Positions 25,741 to 34,671 are shown, counted from the stretch's first letter. The stretch: 64,000 nt of DNA from Thermodesulfobacteriota bacterium (GCA_028278625.1 JANQDY010000109.1:1-64000), one strand, 5' to 3'. The notes: generated from the letters alone by a model not told the origin. A program made the numbers and translations.

Positions 25741-27922
25741 ATTCCACAACCCTTTCGCTGACGGCGAACAGTGGCATATTCTTCGTTGATGCTGGAATGT
25801 CAGTTTCGATAGCATTCACCACTTTGTTGTGTCCTCCAAAACCTTTGATCCAATTCTCCACCTCCGCCAGGCGTGACACGGTCGGTCTGTGTTTGTCCCA
25901 ATCACATCTCAATGCCCAAATTGCGAGACGAATCAAATGCCCAAAGGTGATGCACCTGATGTCACCTAGGGTCGGCTTGACATTCCCTGCTCGCAGATAC
26001 GCCAGATCCTGCTCCACGATTTTTACGACGTCTCTCGGGGAATCCGCCAACCATTTTCGCTGCATGATACCCGTTGAACGACAGACGAACACCGTATCAA
26101 TGATGGAGGAGGCGGTTCCGTTTATGTGAATGGATGCGCCCATTTCCGCGGGACAAGGAATCGATGCGGAACAGGTCAACCCCGCATCGAGAATTGCAGT
26201 TGCAACGGGATAGTATGCTTCAATCTTGTTGTGATGATATGTAAAAGCGAGAGGCCCTCCTGGTTTCAGAGCCTTTGACATGCGTTGAAAAACGGCAGAG
26301 AGCCCTTCCGTGAAATGGCTCAGATCACGCCCCATGTCCATGTTGCCGGTCAGTTCGTCTTCATTTCTGGTTGAAACGGCATTGAATGGTTGGAAATTCT
26401 CCTTGAGCAAACGTTTAAGCCACACATAGCAGAAGTCCATGAGTTCGGCATATTGGACATTGCCGAAATAAGGCGGATCAGTTAGGACCGCATCCAATGA
26501 GTTGTCGGATAAGTCGGAAAAGGCAGCGTTTTGGCAGGAGATCCTGAGTGTGCGCAAATGACCGGCACGCGAGCCGTTGAGATTGTCGCCAATCCATTCT
26601 TTGGTAATCGGGATTATACTCTTCTTACCGCCATGGTACCGTATCTCAAAGGGATTGTCGCAGTACGCTTTCGCTTTTCTAAATTTTTCGATAATGTTGG
26701 CCCAGCCTCCGCTACCCACACACATGTGGCTGCCGGGCGCCATGATGCCCAGAAAATTCGACTCGCACTGTACCAGCCCAACCGGGAAGCCATGTACGGA
26801 GAAAATATCCAGCGATTTCAGTGCTCTGGTGTCATATCGGCATAACATATTCTGGTAACGGAGCAAATCTGACAGATTCGTTGCAAGGGCATTTCGGACA
26901 CGTTCATCCGAAATTTTGGCGATAATACGCCCGGAAAGCTCCAAACCCAAAAGCTGTCGGGAATTGAACATTTCCCGGTAATGCCTGTAGCCCCAGCGGT
27001 GAAGCCTGTTGGTTTCGTCCCCGCTGGGTATTTCATCATCGGGGACGAATGTCGGACTCATCTTCCTCCATCTTTTCTCTGCCTCCATTGCCCGTCCGAT
27101 GTCCTGGCGGGCTGGCTTTTTGAAGAATCGGCCTTTATGGGTCGGTTTACATGTTTGGCAGTGGTATTCGATGGCGAAAAGACGATGGCGTGGCGGACCT
27201 GTTTCTGCATCGGGAAACGTGTTGACACTTCCGCATGAGGAGCATTCGCATTTGCCACGTTTAGCCGGTCCTTTTAAAGCTAAAAGAGCGGAGCAGTGGT
27301 TGCAGTGTCCGGGATTTTTCCTGTCGTTTGTTTCCGCTAATTCTCCACAAACAGGACAGATAAAAACATTTTTAGGGTGCCTTGAATCAGCGGCAAGGAG
27401 ATAACCCGGAAAGAGGTCTATATCTTCTCCACATTTATGACATTTCTTTACTTTTACCCAAAGAAAATATTTCACGTGAGCATCGTCTGAGCCACATGAA
27501 ATACAGTCTGTACGGTAGATATACCCGATCTCATTTTCTAGCGTTGTCCGCAAAAAACCGGCGGCTTTGTCGTAATCGCTGAGATCAAGGTGTTCTATTT
27601 CCTGTTTGACAATCCACCAGGCCATCGGGTTTATGTCGAACCCTGTAACATCGCAACCGATCCGGTTGGCTTCAAGAATCGGTGTACCACCACCCATAAA
27701 AGGGTCTGCGATGTGGAGACCGGGGAGATCGTTCGATTGGTAAAAGGACTCCTTTAATGGCTGATTTAAGAATTCGGACAACAGCAACCCGCGAAACAGC
27801 GTCCCTGGTCGCCGTGCAAACCACTTGTGCACGGCAATAACGGGACGATAGTTCTGTTGGATCTGCTTTTCCCGAAGCGCGAGATTGGCAATGAATGTTA
27901 TATCAAAATCCTTCTCAATCAT
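25709..27922 (-). CDS. COG1743-type zinc-ribbon DNA adenine methyltransferase
   Basis: A 737-residue methyltransferase. The N-terminus NYRPVIAVHKWFARRP matches the DUF1156-like start of COG1743 adenine-specific DNA methylases. The SAM motif ADPFMGGGTPILEANRIG is at residues 73-90, and the catalytic motif DPPYFGN at 482-488, followed by YAELMDFCYVW. Between them (residues 140-258) lie at least five CxxC pairs, such as CISC, CHKC, CPVC, CNHC, CSSC and CQTC, forming tandem zinc ribbons. It should methylate an adenine N6 (or cytosine N4) and protect DNA from the overlapping PD-(D/E)XK nuclease. No good ribosome-binding site precedes 27922. A role in phage defence is likely but inferred. Confidence 0.85.
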   Translation of the reverse strand: MIEKDFDITFIANLALREKQIQQNYRPVIAVHKWFARRPGTLFRGLLLSEFLNQPLKESFYQSNDLPGLHIADPFMGGGTPILEANRIGCDVTGFDINPMAWWIVKQEIEHLDLSDYDKAAGFLRTTLENEIGYIYRTDCISCGSDDAHVKYFLWVKVKKCHKCGEDIDLFPGYLLAADSRHPKNVFICPVCGELAETNDRKNPGHCNHCSALLALKGPAKRGKCECSSCGSVNTFPDAETGPPRHRLFAIEYHCQTCKPTHKGRFFKKPARQDIGRAMEAEKRWRKMSPTFVPDDEIPSGDETNRLHRWGYRHYREMFNSRQLLGLELSGRIIAKISDERVRNALATNLSDLLRYQNMLCRYDTRALKSLDIFSVHGFPVGLVQCESNFLGIMAPGSHMCVGSGGWANIIEKFRKAKAYCDNPFEIRYHGGKKSIIPITKEWIGDNLNGSRAGHLRTLRISCQNAAFSDLSDNSLDAVLTDPPYFGNVQYAELMDFCYVWLKRLLKENFQPFNAVSTRNEDELTGNMDMGRDLSHFTEGLSAVFQRMSKALKPGGPLAFTYHHNKIEAYYPVATAILDAGLTCSASIPCPAEMGASIHINGTASSIIDTVFVCRSTGIMQRKWLADSPRDVVKIVEQDLAYLRAGNVKPTLGDIRCITFGHLIRLAIWALRCDWDKHRPTVSRLAEVENWIKGFGGHNKVVNAIETDIPASTKNMPLFAVSERVVEYGAEYDDVSF

Positions 27923-28226
27923 ATGATAGTGTTACGGCTTTTCTATGGGGGCGTAAAAAGTGCTTGAGCGGCGCCCGGTGCAATAAATCGTGGGTGCCCG
28001 GGTTTGGGCGTGAACCAATGGACCAACCATCCCCTCTACGTGAATCCGATCAATGGTCATTTAAGCATTTTCTATCTTAAACAGAAGCCGATGGCAAGTT
28101 GAAACCGTCTTTGGAGCAGAATGGATGTCAAGAAGAAGTGTTGATGGAATAGTCAATTTGTGATGACAAGAAGGAAAGCCCTGCCCTTTTCGATTCTTCG
28201 GAATTGATGGCGCTTAAAACCGATCA
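27923..28226. other. Intergenic region upstream of the methyltransferase
   Basis: A 304-bp gap between two minus-strand genes, which should contain the promoter of the restriction-modification-like operon. A minus-strand TTGACA occurs near 28127, but no convincing -10 box lies at the right distance. No gene, attachment site or repeat was recognised. Confidence 0.45.
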
Positions 28227-28445
28227 TCATGTGCTTGGGGCCGCAGGTCTCAGATACTCTCTTTTGATGGAACGAAGGTACTGCCAGTGGGTTTTTCGGG
28301 CCCGGGGCATGCGCATGTCCAAACAGCAGTCCTCGCAGAGGATTTTCCCCCGATGATGATATGTTTCGCCGCTTTCCATTTGGGACCCGCAGATGTTGCA
28401 GCGTCTCTGGTTTTTTTGGGGGCGTTTAGGGGCAAAAGAATTCAA
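28227..28445 (-). CDS. CxxC-CxxC microprotein
   Basis: A 72-residue protein with one zinc-binding module: CNICGSQMESGETYHHRGKI then LCEDCC, that is CxxC-x17-CxxC. The start is TTG 28445 with GAGAGGA eight bases upstream. The same pattern, including the CxDC end, occurs in the 63-residue microprotein at 31687, and both are followed by a basic helical tail. The family is not recognised; LIM/GATA-like zinc knuckle structure is inferred. It lies downstream of the PaaI thioesterase and DUF3786 genes in the same direction. Confidence 0.65.
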   Translation of the reverse strand: MNSFAPKRPQKNQRRCNICGSQMESGETYHHRGKILCEDCCLDMRMPRARKTHWQYLRSIKREYLRPAAPST

Positions 28446-28493
28446 ACCCAGTCCTCTCTATGTTTTAAGGTGTTGGTTTTCTCTTTTATATAT

Positions 28494-28982
28494 TTATGCG
28501 ACTTTCAATATGGAGCAAGTGCTCACGCCATGGGCAAGCAATTGTTGCTCCTTGTCTTTTATGCGCCCTTCCGCAATCGCCAGCCGTTTTCCCAGATGGA
28601 TAGGGCGTGCTTCACATCGAATGAGACCTGTGGTTTCTTTAACAGGGGAAATGAAATTGACTCTCATATCAACGGTTGCGCAAGTAAGCCCCGCCGGAAG
28701 GGTTGACAGGACCGATGCAATCATCGTGGTGTCGAGCAGGGTAGAGAGGATGCCTCCATGGACCGTGGAGAAAGGGTTGTAATGATACTCCTTGGGATCC
28801 AGTTCAAAAACGGCAAACCCCTCATCCACCTTGTGCATGCGGTATCCGATCAACCGGGCAACGGGGGGAGGTTTCGTTAGACCCGTTTGGATGGCTTTGA
28901 GATACTCAAGGCCAGAAACGGCTGCGGCACCCTGTCTGTTTATGGCCGGATCATCCCAGGAAAAGGTTCTCTTTCGTTCCAT
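28494..28982 (-). CDS. PaaI-family hotdog thioesterase
   Basis: A 162-residue hotdog-fold acyl-CoA thioesterase. The signature YNPFSTVHGGILSTLLDTTM (catalytic HGG at about residues 75-77, followed by the helix with the conserved Asp) and the strand VDMRVNFISPV are clear. It should hydrolyse aryl- or short acyl-CoA esters. The AAAGGG site suits ATG 28982, which lies 2 bp after the DUF3786 stop, so the genes are co-transcribed. A role in recycling CoA in aromatic degradation is possible but nothing nearby proves it. Confidence 0.88.
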   Translation of the reverse strand: MERKRTFSWDDPAINRQGAAAVSGLEYLKAIQTGLTKPPPVARLIGYRMHKVDEGFAVFELDPKEYHYNPFSTVHGGILSTLLDTTMIASVLSTLPAGLTCATVDMRVNFISPVKETTGLIRCEARPIHLGKRLAIAEGRIKDKEQQLLAHGVSTCSILKVA

Positions 28983-28984
28983 TG

Positions 28985-29578
28985 TTAGAACACCCTTTCA
29001 ATAATCTTCTTTGACGTATATTCCGCCACATCGGCAAGGCCGTCCAAGGGCATGAAATCGAGGGCGTTTGAAGAAAAAAGGCACGTTGCGGACGGCGGAA
29101 ACTCGTCATCGGCGAGATAGAAAATCGTGCAGACCGCGATTTTGGGAAAAGGGTAAAGGACCATGGCAAAATCCCCGCTATCTATTTCACGACCGTTAAA
29201 GGCCAAGATGATTTCATCTTTCTTTTGAAGGATTTTGTCAACATGGGGAATGAGCACACGTTCGCTGTTGGCGCTGAAAGGCCCGTGGTAGGGCATGCTT
29301 CCCGGAAAATCCTTGAAGGCCTTGTACGGTTCGAGCTGAATCTCATGGGGACCCGCGTTCATGGCATACAGGGAGACCAGAAGCCCCCTTGGTGTTACGT
29401 CTTTTTGGCCGGAGAACATCACCTGCTCACGGTTGAACCAGGCTGTTTCGCCGAAAGCCCATAGGGAAAACCCATTCCCATCTTCTGATGCGCCCAGACG
29501 GGATGCCAGATCGGGCGGCATTTGATCAAACAGGGAAGCAAGATTTTTTTGTATCAAACTTTCGTAATTGGTCGTCAC
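28985..29578 (-). CDS. DUF3786 protein
   Basis: A 197-residue cytoplasmic protein matching the DUF3786 pattern: a start NYESLIQKNLASLFDQMPPD, then FMALYA-like core and the late strand FPKIAVCTIFYLADDEFPPS. I choose GTG 29578, with GGAG eight bases upstream, over GTG 29587, which has its site adjacent to the codon. DUF3786 proteins are common in anaerobes with acetyl-CoA pathway or corrinoid metabolism; the family's biochemistry is not established. It is followed immediately by the PaaI thioesterase gene. Confidence 0.75.
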   Translation of the reverse strand: MTTNYESLIQKNLASLFDQMPPDLASRLGASEDGNGFSLWAFGETAWFNREQVMFSGQKDVTPRGLLVSLYAMNAGPHEIQLEPYKAFKDFPGSMPYHGPFSANSERVLIPHVDKILQKKDEIILAFNGREIDSGDFAMVLYPFPKIAVCTIFYLADDEFPPSATCLFSSNALDFMPLDGLADVAEYTSKKIIERVF

Positions 29579-29635
29579 AAACAACACTCCTCATTTGGAT
29601 ATTTTTTCGCAATATCTTCCAAAACCTTCTCAGCG

Positions 29636-30463
29636 TCACAGAAAGACTTCAGGCGCTTTTCTGTCCCGACAAAGGTCAAATAGCTGGCTGACGGCCTGGG
29701 TAAAGTTTTCATCGGTCATTTGCCTGGCACCGGTTGGACACTCTTTGATGCAGGCAAAACAGAGGATGCACCGCCACCGGTCGGTTAAAACGGACCCGTT
29801 TAGAGAAATCGCTTCCGAGGGACAGATTTGCATGCACTGGCCGCACTCCGTGCAGGTCCCTTCATCGGTCAGGGGGGTAAGGGGTACTGATTTCCGGGCT
29901 TCCTTGATCAGCAGCAGATTTCTGGGAACCACGTACGGCACGTTTCCCGGTACGCTTCTAAGGGCCGCCTCACGGGCAGTTTGGGCAGTACCGAGCTTAT
30001 TTCGAATTTCCGCGCCGAAAGCCTCGGCTTTTTCAAGGTCGCTTGGATCAGGCCGGGCTTCAGCAATGGGACGATCGGGTGTTGAATAGGAGTGCTGGGC
30101 GATAAAAGCACCTGCCGCAACCGGAATAAACCCGCCGTTTACGGAAAGGTCATAGAGTTCTCTGAGCGCGTCATCGTATTCTCTGTTGCCGTAAACCACT
30201 ACCGGAACAACAGGCGTTTCTTGGCCCTTCAGTGCGGCGAAATAGGGCAGGCTCTCCTCGGGAACACGGCCGTAATAGACCGGAACGGCCAGGATCACCA
30301 AATCATCCTTTGAAAATGGGGCAACGGTTCTACGGTCCGACCGTCTTGTCACGTCCATTACCTGGACCGTTTGGGCTTCTATCCCTTCTGCAATTGCTTC
30401 AAGGATTTTTTTTGTGGTGCCGGTTGGGGAAAAGCAAATGCCGGTAACGCTCTTAATGTCCAT
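29636..30463 (-). CDS. EFR1-family flavodoxin-ferredoxin fusion
   Basis: A 275-residue fusion: an N-terminal flavodoxin-like domain with the FMN-binding loop SPTGTTKKI (residues 12-20), and a C-terminal two-cluster ferredoxin, CTECGQCMQICP and CILCFACIKECPTGA (residues about 205-255). EFR1-family proteins are thought to carry electrons for low-potential metabolism in anaerobes. AAAGGAG lies seven bases before ATG 30463. It heads the minus-strand cluster with the DUF3786, thioesterase and microprotein genes. Confidence 0.9.
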   Translation of the reverse strand: MDIKSVTGICFSPTGTTKKILEAIAEGIEAQTVQVMDVTRRSDRRTVAPFSKDDLVILAVPVYYGRVPEESLPYFAALKGQETPVVPVVVYGNREYDDALRELYDLSVNGGFIPVAAGAFIAQHSYSTPDRPIAEARPDPSDLEKAEAFGAEIRNKLGTAQTAREAALRSVPGNVPYVVPRNLLLIKEARKSVPLTPLTDEGTCTECGQCMQICPSEAISLNGSVLTDRWRCILCFACIKECPTGARQMTDENFTQAVSQLFDLCRDRKAPEVFL

Positions 30464-30612
30464 TCGATATCTCCTTTATAGAACGAGGCCCGACCACAAA
30501 GGGCCCCTTTGCCGGATTAAGACTTAAGGCCAAACAGAAACGCTCATTTGTGGCCGGGCATGGGTCGATTTTTCCTAAGAAATGGACTTTACGTGGATCA
30601 GAACCGAAAAAA

Positions 30613-30630
30613 ATCCCCCGAACGGGGGAT
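30613..30630 (-). terminator. GC-rich hairpin with T-run on the minus strand
   Basis: An 8-bp perfect palindromic stem ATCCCCCG-AA-CGGGGGAT. On the minus strand it is followed by seven T residues. No minus-strand gene lies just upstream (the sigma factor is on the plus strand), so it either stops antisense transcription or is a leader attenuator in front of the EFR1 gene, 150 bp away. Confidence 0.6.
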
Positions 30631-30667
30631 GTCATCATTTCTAAAAGCGTTATAGATGGTAACGCAT

Positions 30668-30718
30668 AAAGCGCTCGGCCGATTTCAAGGGGCCGGGGAG
30701 TTCCCCCAGCGCCTTTTT
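30668..30718 (+). terminator. Terminator-like structure upstream of the sigma factor gene
   Basis: AAAGCGCT at 30668 can pair with AGCGCC at 30708. Inside is the hairpin GGGGAGTTCCCC (30695-30706, GGGGA-stem). TTTTT follows at 30714-30718 on the plus strand, about 100 bp before the sigma factor start. Confidence 0.4.
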
Positions 30719-30821
30719 GTCACAATTCCGATGTTGGATTTGTCTGATTATAGAGAAGAGGTCATATGAGGGCAATGATAAAAGGGGAGCTTTCCAGAAA
30801 ATAAAAGGAAGGGTGAATCAA

Positions 30822-31676
30822 ATGGAAACAGCCATTGAGGAATTGGTGACCGAAGCGGTTCAGGGCAGCCGTGAATCGCTGGAGGAAATCGTTCAGCGCA
30901 TTCAAGGGAAAGTGTACGGTCTGGCACTCAGGATGCTGTTTCACCCGGCGGATGCTGAAGATGCCACCCAGGAGATTTTGATCAAGGTGATTACCCACCT
31001 GAAGAATTTTCGATTTGAGGGACCGTTTAACGCCTGGGCCATGAAAATTGCGGTCAACCATCTTCGGTCCGTGCGCAAAGGACGGGTGGAAAAACGGGAA
31101 TTCACCATGGAAAAAGCTCAGGCGATCATCGATCATGCGGAAGCCATGGACTGGTTTTCGGATCTTCCGGAAGCACCGGAGCCGGTGATGGAGGTGGAAA
31201 TGCGTGCCGCCTGCACGCAGGCCCTGCTGCTGGCCCTGGACAGGCGTCATCGTTTGGCCTTTATCCTGGGGGTGGTCATGGATGTTACGAGCAGTGAAGG
31301 GGCGCTCATCCTGGAGATAACGCCCGAGGCTTACAGGAAACGTCTCTCCCGCGCCCGCCGGAAGGTCAAAGGGTTTTTGGGCCGGAACTGCGGGTTTTTC
31401 GATGAAGCCAATTCCTGCAGATGCGCCGGCGTTTTGGAAGGGCATCTCAAACGGGGTTGGATCGATCCCCAAAAACCCCTTTTTGCAGCGCAGGATTGTG
31501 AGGATTTTGAAGAAAATGCGGCGCTGGGGGCCTATATGAAGGAGTTGGATGAACTGGGCCGGGTATCCGCTCTGTACAAGGCCTCGAGGTTGGGAGAAGA
31601 GACGACCGATTTTTCCGGGATGGTGAAGGAGCTGGTGGAAAAGGAAGGGTATCGCGTATTTTCAGAACTTCATTGA
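30822..31676 (+). CDS. ECF-like RNA polymerase sigma factor with C-terminal extension
   Basis: A 284-residue sigma-70-family factor. Region 2 is visible as LRMLFHPADAEDATQEILIK and FNAWAMKIAVNHL, and region 4 as LAFILGVVMDVTSSEGALIL plus EAYRKRLSRARRKV, at about residues 30-90 and 145-185. About 95 residues follow region 4, starting CGFFDEANSCRC, a Cys-bearing extension seen in some ECF groups. The chosen ATG at 30822 has AGGAAGGG upstream; the frame extends 35 codons further. A 63-residue CxxC microprotein starts 10 bp downstream, in the position where an anti-sigma factor is often found. Confidence 0.85.
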   Translation: METAIEELVTEAVQGSRESLEEIVQRIQGKVYGLALRMLFHPADAEDATQEILIKVITHLKNFRFEGPFNAWAMKIAVNHLRSVRKGRVEKREFTMEKAQAIIDHAEAMDWFSDLPEAPEPVMEVEMRAACTQALLLALDRRHRLAFILGVVMDVTSSEGALILEITPEAYRKRLSRARRKVKGFLGRNCGFFDEANSCRCAGVLEGHLKRGWIDPQKPLFAAQDCEDFEENAALGAYMKELDELGRVSALYKASRLGEETTDFSGMVKELVEKEGYRVFSELH

Positions 31677-31686
31677 GGGCCATGGG

Positions 31687-31878
31687 ATGAAATGTCATCG
31701 ATGCGGGCGGTCAGCGGATGAAGAACTATGGGCGGTGGGGTCGGAAATGCTCTGCGATGATTGCTACATCTCCACCATTTGGCCCGTGGTTCGAAAAGCA
31801 TATTACAGCAACAGCCCCGCGGAGTTTATGCACAGACTCAAAAAGTCCTACACCATTCTGCCGCAGAAATACCACTGA
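31687..31878 (+). CDS. CxxC-CxxC microprotein next to the sigma factor
   Basis: A 63-residue protein with CHRC-x16-CDDC (residues 3-26) and a helical tail. It resembles the 72-residue microprotein at 28227 in spacing and in the CxDC end. It lies 10 bp after the sigma factor stop and is surely co-transcribed. A zinc-binding regulator of the sigma factor is a reasonable guess, although the HxxxCxxC signature of classical zinc anti-sigma factors is absent. Confidence 0.65.
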   Translation: MKCHRCGRSADEELWAVGSEMLCDDCYISTIWPVVRKAYYSNSPAEFMHRLKKSYTILPQKYH

Positions 31879-31929
31879 TCCCCTAATGGTTTCAACGGGT
31901 TGTTCGGGTTGAACCCCGTTTGTGCAGGA

Positions 31930-33534
31930 TCAAGCCAGGAGGGATCTTAGCTCCTCCGCGATATATTTCAACTGATCAACCTGTTCTTCTCCGATCTCCT
32001 GGTCCGGGGTTTCCGTCTTCACCCGTTTTCTCAAAGCCTTGAGTTCATTTTCAAGATCGATGACGTTGTTGATAAGGGCAGTTTTAAGATCAAGGCCTCC
32101 CTTTTCAGGTGCCGGTTCATCAATTGAAATCTCCCTTTTCTTTAAAATCAAATGCTCCTTCCATTTGGGGATGTGGGTCACCAGTTCAAGCTTCTCCGCA
32201 ATTTCCCTGGCCAGGGTTTCGCTGGCCGCCAATTCCCCGTGCACCACGAAAACCTTGGGATTGCTTTCAAAATGGGAGACCCACTCAATGAGGTCCCCCT
32301 GATCCGCATGGGCCGAAAAGCCGCCGATGGGGTAGACTTTGGCCCGGACCGCCACATTCTCCCGGAATATCTTGACCTGTTTTTCACCATCCACGATCTT
32401 TCTGCCGGTGGTCCCTTTGGCCTGGAATCCAACGATGACGATGCTGGCGCCGGTTCGCCAGAGATTGTGCTTCAAGTGGTGCTTGATGCGTCCCGCCGTG
32501 CACATGCCGCTGCCGGCGATGATAATGGCTGAACCGTCCTTTTCATTGATTGCCATGGATTCCTGGGTGGATGGGGTGAATTTCAGGTTCGGCATATCAA
32601 AAGGATCAAACCCCGCATCCACAATGGCCCGTGCTTCCGCATCATAGTATTTCTTGTTTTTCCGGAAGATCTCGGTGGCCTTGATGGCCAGGGGACTGTC
32701 CAGATAAATGGGAATATCCGGCACAAGCCCCTCGCGATAAAATTCGCCCAGGACATAGAGGATCTCCTGGGTCCTCTCCACCGCGAAAGCGGGGATGATG
32801 ATTTTCTGGTTGTGGGAAACACTGTACGAGATGGCCTCCACCAGTTCCTTCTTGCTGTCTTCAAAGGTTCTGTGAAAACGATTTCCGTAGGTGGATTCCA
32901 CGAAGAGATAATCGGCATCGAAAATCTCATGGGGGTCTTGCACGATCAACTGGTCCTTTTTTCCCAGATCCCCCGAAAAGACCACCTTGATGGTTTCATC
33001 CCCTTCGTCAATCCACAATTCCAGGATGGAGGACCCCAGGATATGACCGGCATTTCGAAGTCGGGCCTTCAGGCCCTGCCCTTGGGTCACAATCCGATCT
33101 CTTTCGATGGGCTTGAAGAACCGGAGGCTTTTTTCGGCATCTTCGGTGGTATAAAGCGGTTCCACCCCTGCTTTGGCCTGGCGGGAGTTCTTGCGGGTTT
33201 GCCATTCGGCGTCCATTTCCTGGATGTGAGCGGCATCCAGCAGCATGATCTGGCACAGTTCGGCGGTGGGCGGTGAGGTGATGATCTTTCCCTTAAAACC
33301 GTCTTTCACCAGCTTGGGAATGCGGCCGCAATGATCCACGTGGGAGTGGGTCAGAAACACCATTTCAACTTCTCCGGGATCAAATCCCCAGGGGGCCCAA
33401 TTGCGGCTTTCCATCTGCCGACCTCCCTGAAACAGCCCGCAGTCCACGAGGATTTTCTTGTTACCGGGCGACTCCACCAGATAACAGGAGCCGGTGACGC
33501 TTTCGGCCGCACCCAAGCATGTAATTCTGACCAT
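31930..33534 (-). CDS. Beta-CASP metallo-beta-lactamase nuclease (RNA-processing type)
   Basis: A 534-residue exonuclease-like protein. The MBL motif THSHVDHCGRIPKL (HxHxDH, about residues 63-76) is followed by the beta-CASP insertion and by GSGMCTAGRIKHHL (about 360) and GGFSAHADQGDLI, all typical of KH-less CPSF/YSH1-like RNA nucleases. The C-terminal 80 residues are charged and helical. I choose ATG 33534, which has GGAGAGGAG, over the upstream 13 codons. It lies 58 bp after the KamA gene and may be the third gene of the pseudokinase-KamA operon. Confidence 0.9.
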   Translation of the reverse strand: MVRITCLGAAESVTGSCYLVESPGNKKILVDCGLFQGGRQMESRNWAPWGFDPGEVEMVFLTHSHVDHCGRIPKLVKDGFKGKIITSPPTAELCQIMLLDAAHIQEMDAEWQTRKNSRQAKAGVEPLYTTEDAEKSLRFFKPIERDRIVTQGQGLKARLRNAGHILGSSILELWIDEGDETIKVVFSGDLGKKDQLIVQDPHEIFDADYLFVESTYGNRFHRTFEDSKKELVEAISYSVSHNQKIIIPAFAVERTQEILYVLGEFYREGLVPDIPIYLDSPLAIKATEIFRKNKKYYDAEARAIVDAGFDPFDMPNLKFTPSTQESMAINEKDGSAIIIAGSGMCTAGRIKHHLKHNLWRTGASIVIVGFQAKGTTGRKIVDGEKQVKIFRENVAVRAKVYPIGGFSAHADQGDLIEWVSHFESNPKVFVVHGELAASETLAREIAEKLELVTHIPKWKEHLILKKREISIDEPAPEKGGLDLKTALINNVIDLENELKALRKRVKTETPDQEIGEEQVDQLKYIAEELRSLLA

Positions 33535-33591
33535 ATGTTGAATCTCCTCTCCTAAAACCGTTAAAAAGTTCACTAGATGACCGCTGGCCCA

Positions 33592-34671
33592 TCAGTTATC
33601 TGACCCGTCCGGGTGACGATATGTGTCTCCCCGGTAATTCGTCACCAGCAGGGTGTCTTGTTCCCGGCCGGTGAGGTAACTGGGTACCACCGGTACTTTC
33701 CCGCCCCCTCCCGTTAGATCTATGGCAAAATGGGGAACGCAAAGGCCGGATGTGTAGCCGTGCAGCCCTTTAATGATATCAAGACCCCGGCTTACCGTTG
33801 TTCTGAAATGAGAGGTTCCCCGGGCCGGATCTCCGTGAAAGAGATAGTAGGGTTTAACCCTGATTGTCAATAGTTTCCGCATTAATTCCCCCATGACACG
33901 GATATCGTCATTGACCCCTTTTAAGAGGACCGTCTGGCAGCCCAGGGGAATACCCGCATCGGCCAGGCGGCCGCATGCCAGGGCCGCTTCCTCGGTGATT
34001 TCGCGATGATGGTTGAAATGTACATTGATGTAAAGCGGATTGAATGTTTGCAGCAAACCGGCCAGCTCCGGTGTCACCCGTTGAGGCAGGGTACAAGGGA
34101 CCCGCGTACCGATCCTTATGATTTCCACGTGGGATATGTCATGAAGCGCGCTCAGGATTTCCCTAAGCCGGTCGTCCTCCAAAAGGAGCGGATCACCACC
34201 TGATAGAAGAACATCCCGCACTTCCGGGTGTGACCGAATATAATCGATTCCCTGCTCAATGGCGCTGTCCGTTGCCACCCACGACCGGCCCACCTTTCGT
34301 TTACGGTTGCAGAAGCGGCAGTACATGGCGCATTCGCCGGAGACCAGGAGTAATACCCGATCCGGATACCGGTGGGTCAGGCCCCTCACCGGTGAATGCC
34401 CTTCCTCATTCAGCGGATCCGGTTCCGCACGGGTGTCGTGAAGCTCCCGAACGTCCGGAATGCATTGTCGGTATATGGGGTCCTTCTCCTCCCTGATAAG
34501 GCTCAGGTAATAGGGGTTGATGCGCATGGGATACCTGGAAATGACATCCCTGAGCGGCGCCGCGGGGGCACTGAAAAGGGATGAGGGCAGTGCTTCCGGG
34601 GTGACGATACTCTTTTCCAAAAGCCGTTTCCACAGGGGTTGACGGGTGACGGTTTTTTCTTTGTTCCTCAT
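33592..34671 (-). CDS. kamA: KamA-family lysine 2,3-aminomutase (radical SAM, PLP)
   Basis: A 359-residue radical SAM/PLP enzyme that should convert L-lysine to L-beta-lysine. The cluster motif CAMYCRFCNRK (CxxxCxxC, residues 114-121) and the PLP-binding Lys325 in the loop GGGGKVPVVPSY are present. The two Asp residues that hold the substrate's amino groups in true lysine aminomutases also remain, in PYYLFHGD (281) and FAIDLTGGGGK (318). It is shorter than clostridial KamA (about 416) and nearer to EpmB in length, so a protein-linked role is possible. The ATG at 34671 overlaps the stop of the SidJ-like gene by ATGA, so the two are translationally coupled. Confidence 0.88.
   Translation of the reverse strand: MRNKEKTVTRQPLWKRLLEKSIVTPEALPSSLFSAPAAPLRDVISRYPMRINPYYLSLIREEKDPIYRQCIPDVRELHDTRAEPDPLNEEGHSPVRGLTHRYPDRVLLLVSGECAMYCRFCNRKRKVGRSWVATDSAIEQGIDYIRSHPEVRDVLLSGGDPLLLEDDRLREILSALHDISHVEIIRIGTRVPCTLPQRVTPELAGLLQTFNPLYINVHFNHHREITEEAALACGRLADAGIPLGCQTVLLKGVNDDIRVMGELMRKLLTIRVKPYYLFHGDPARGTSHFRTTVSRGLDIIKGLHGYTSGLCVPHFAIDLTGGGGKVPVVPSYLTGREQDTLLVTNYRGDTYRHPDGSDN

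Larger units (their letters stand above)
30464..30821. other. Divergent intergenic region with two terminator-like hairpins
   Basis: A 358-bp gap between the minus-strand EFR1 gene and the plus-strand sigma factor gene. It holds the two hairpins at 30613-30630 and 30668-30718, one ending in a T-run on each strand, and no gene. The pair could insulate the two transcription units or act as leader attenuators. Confidence 0.6.
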
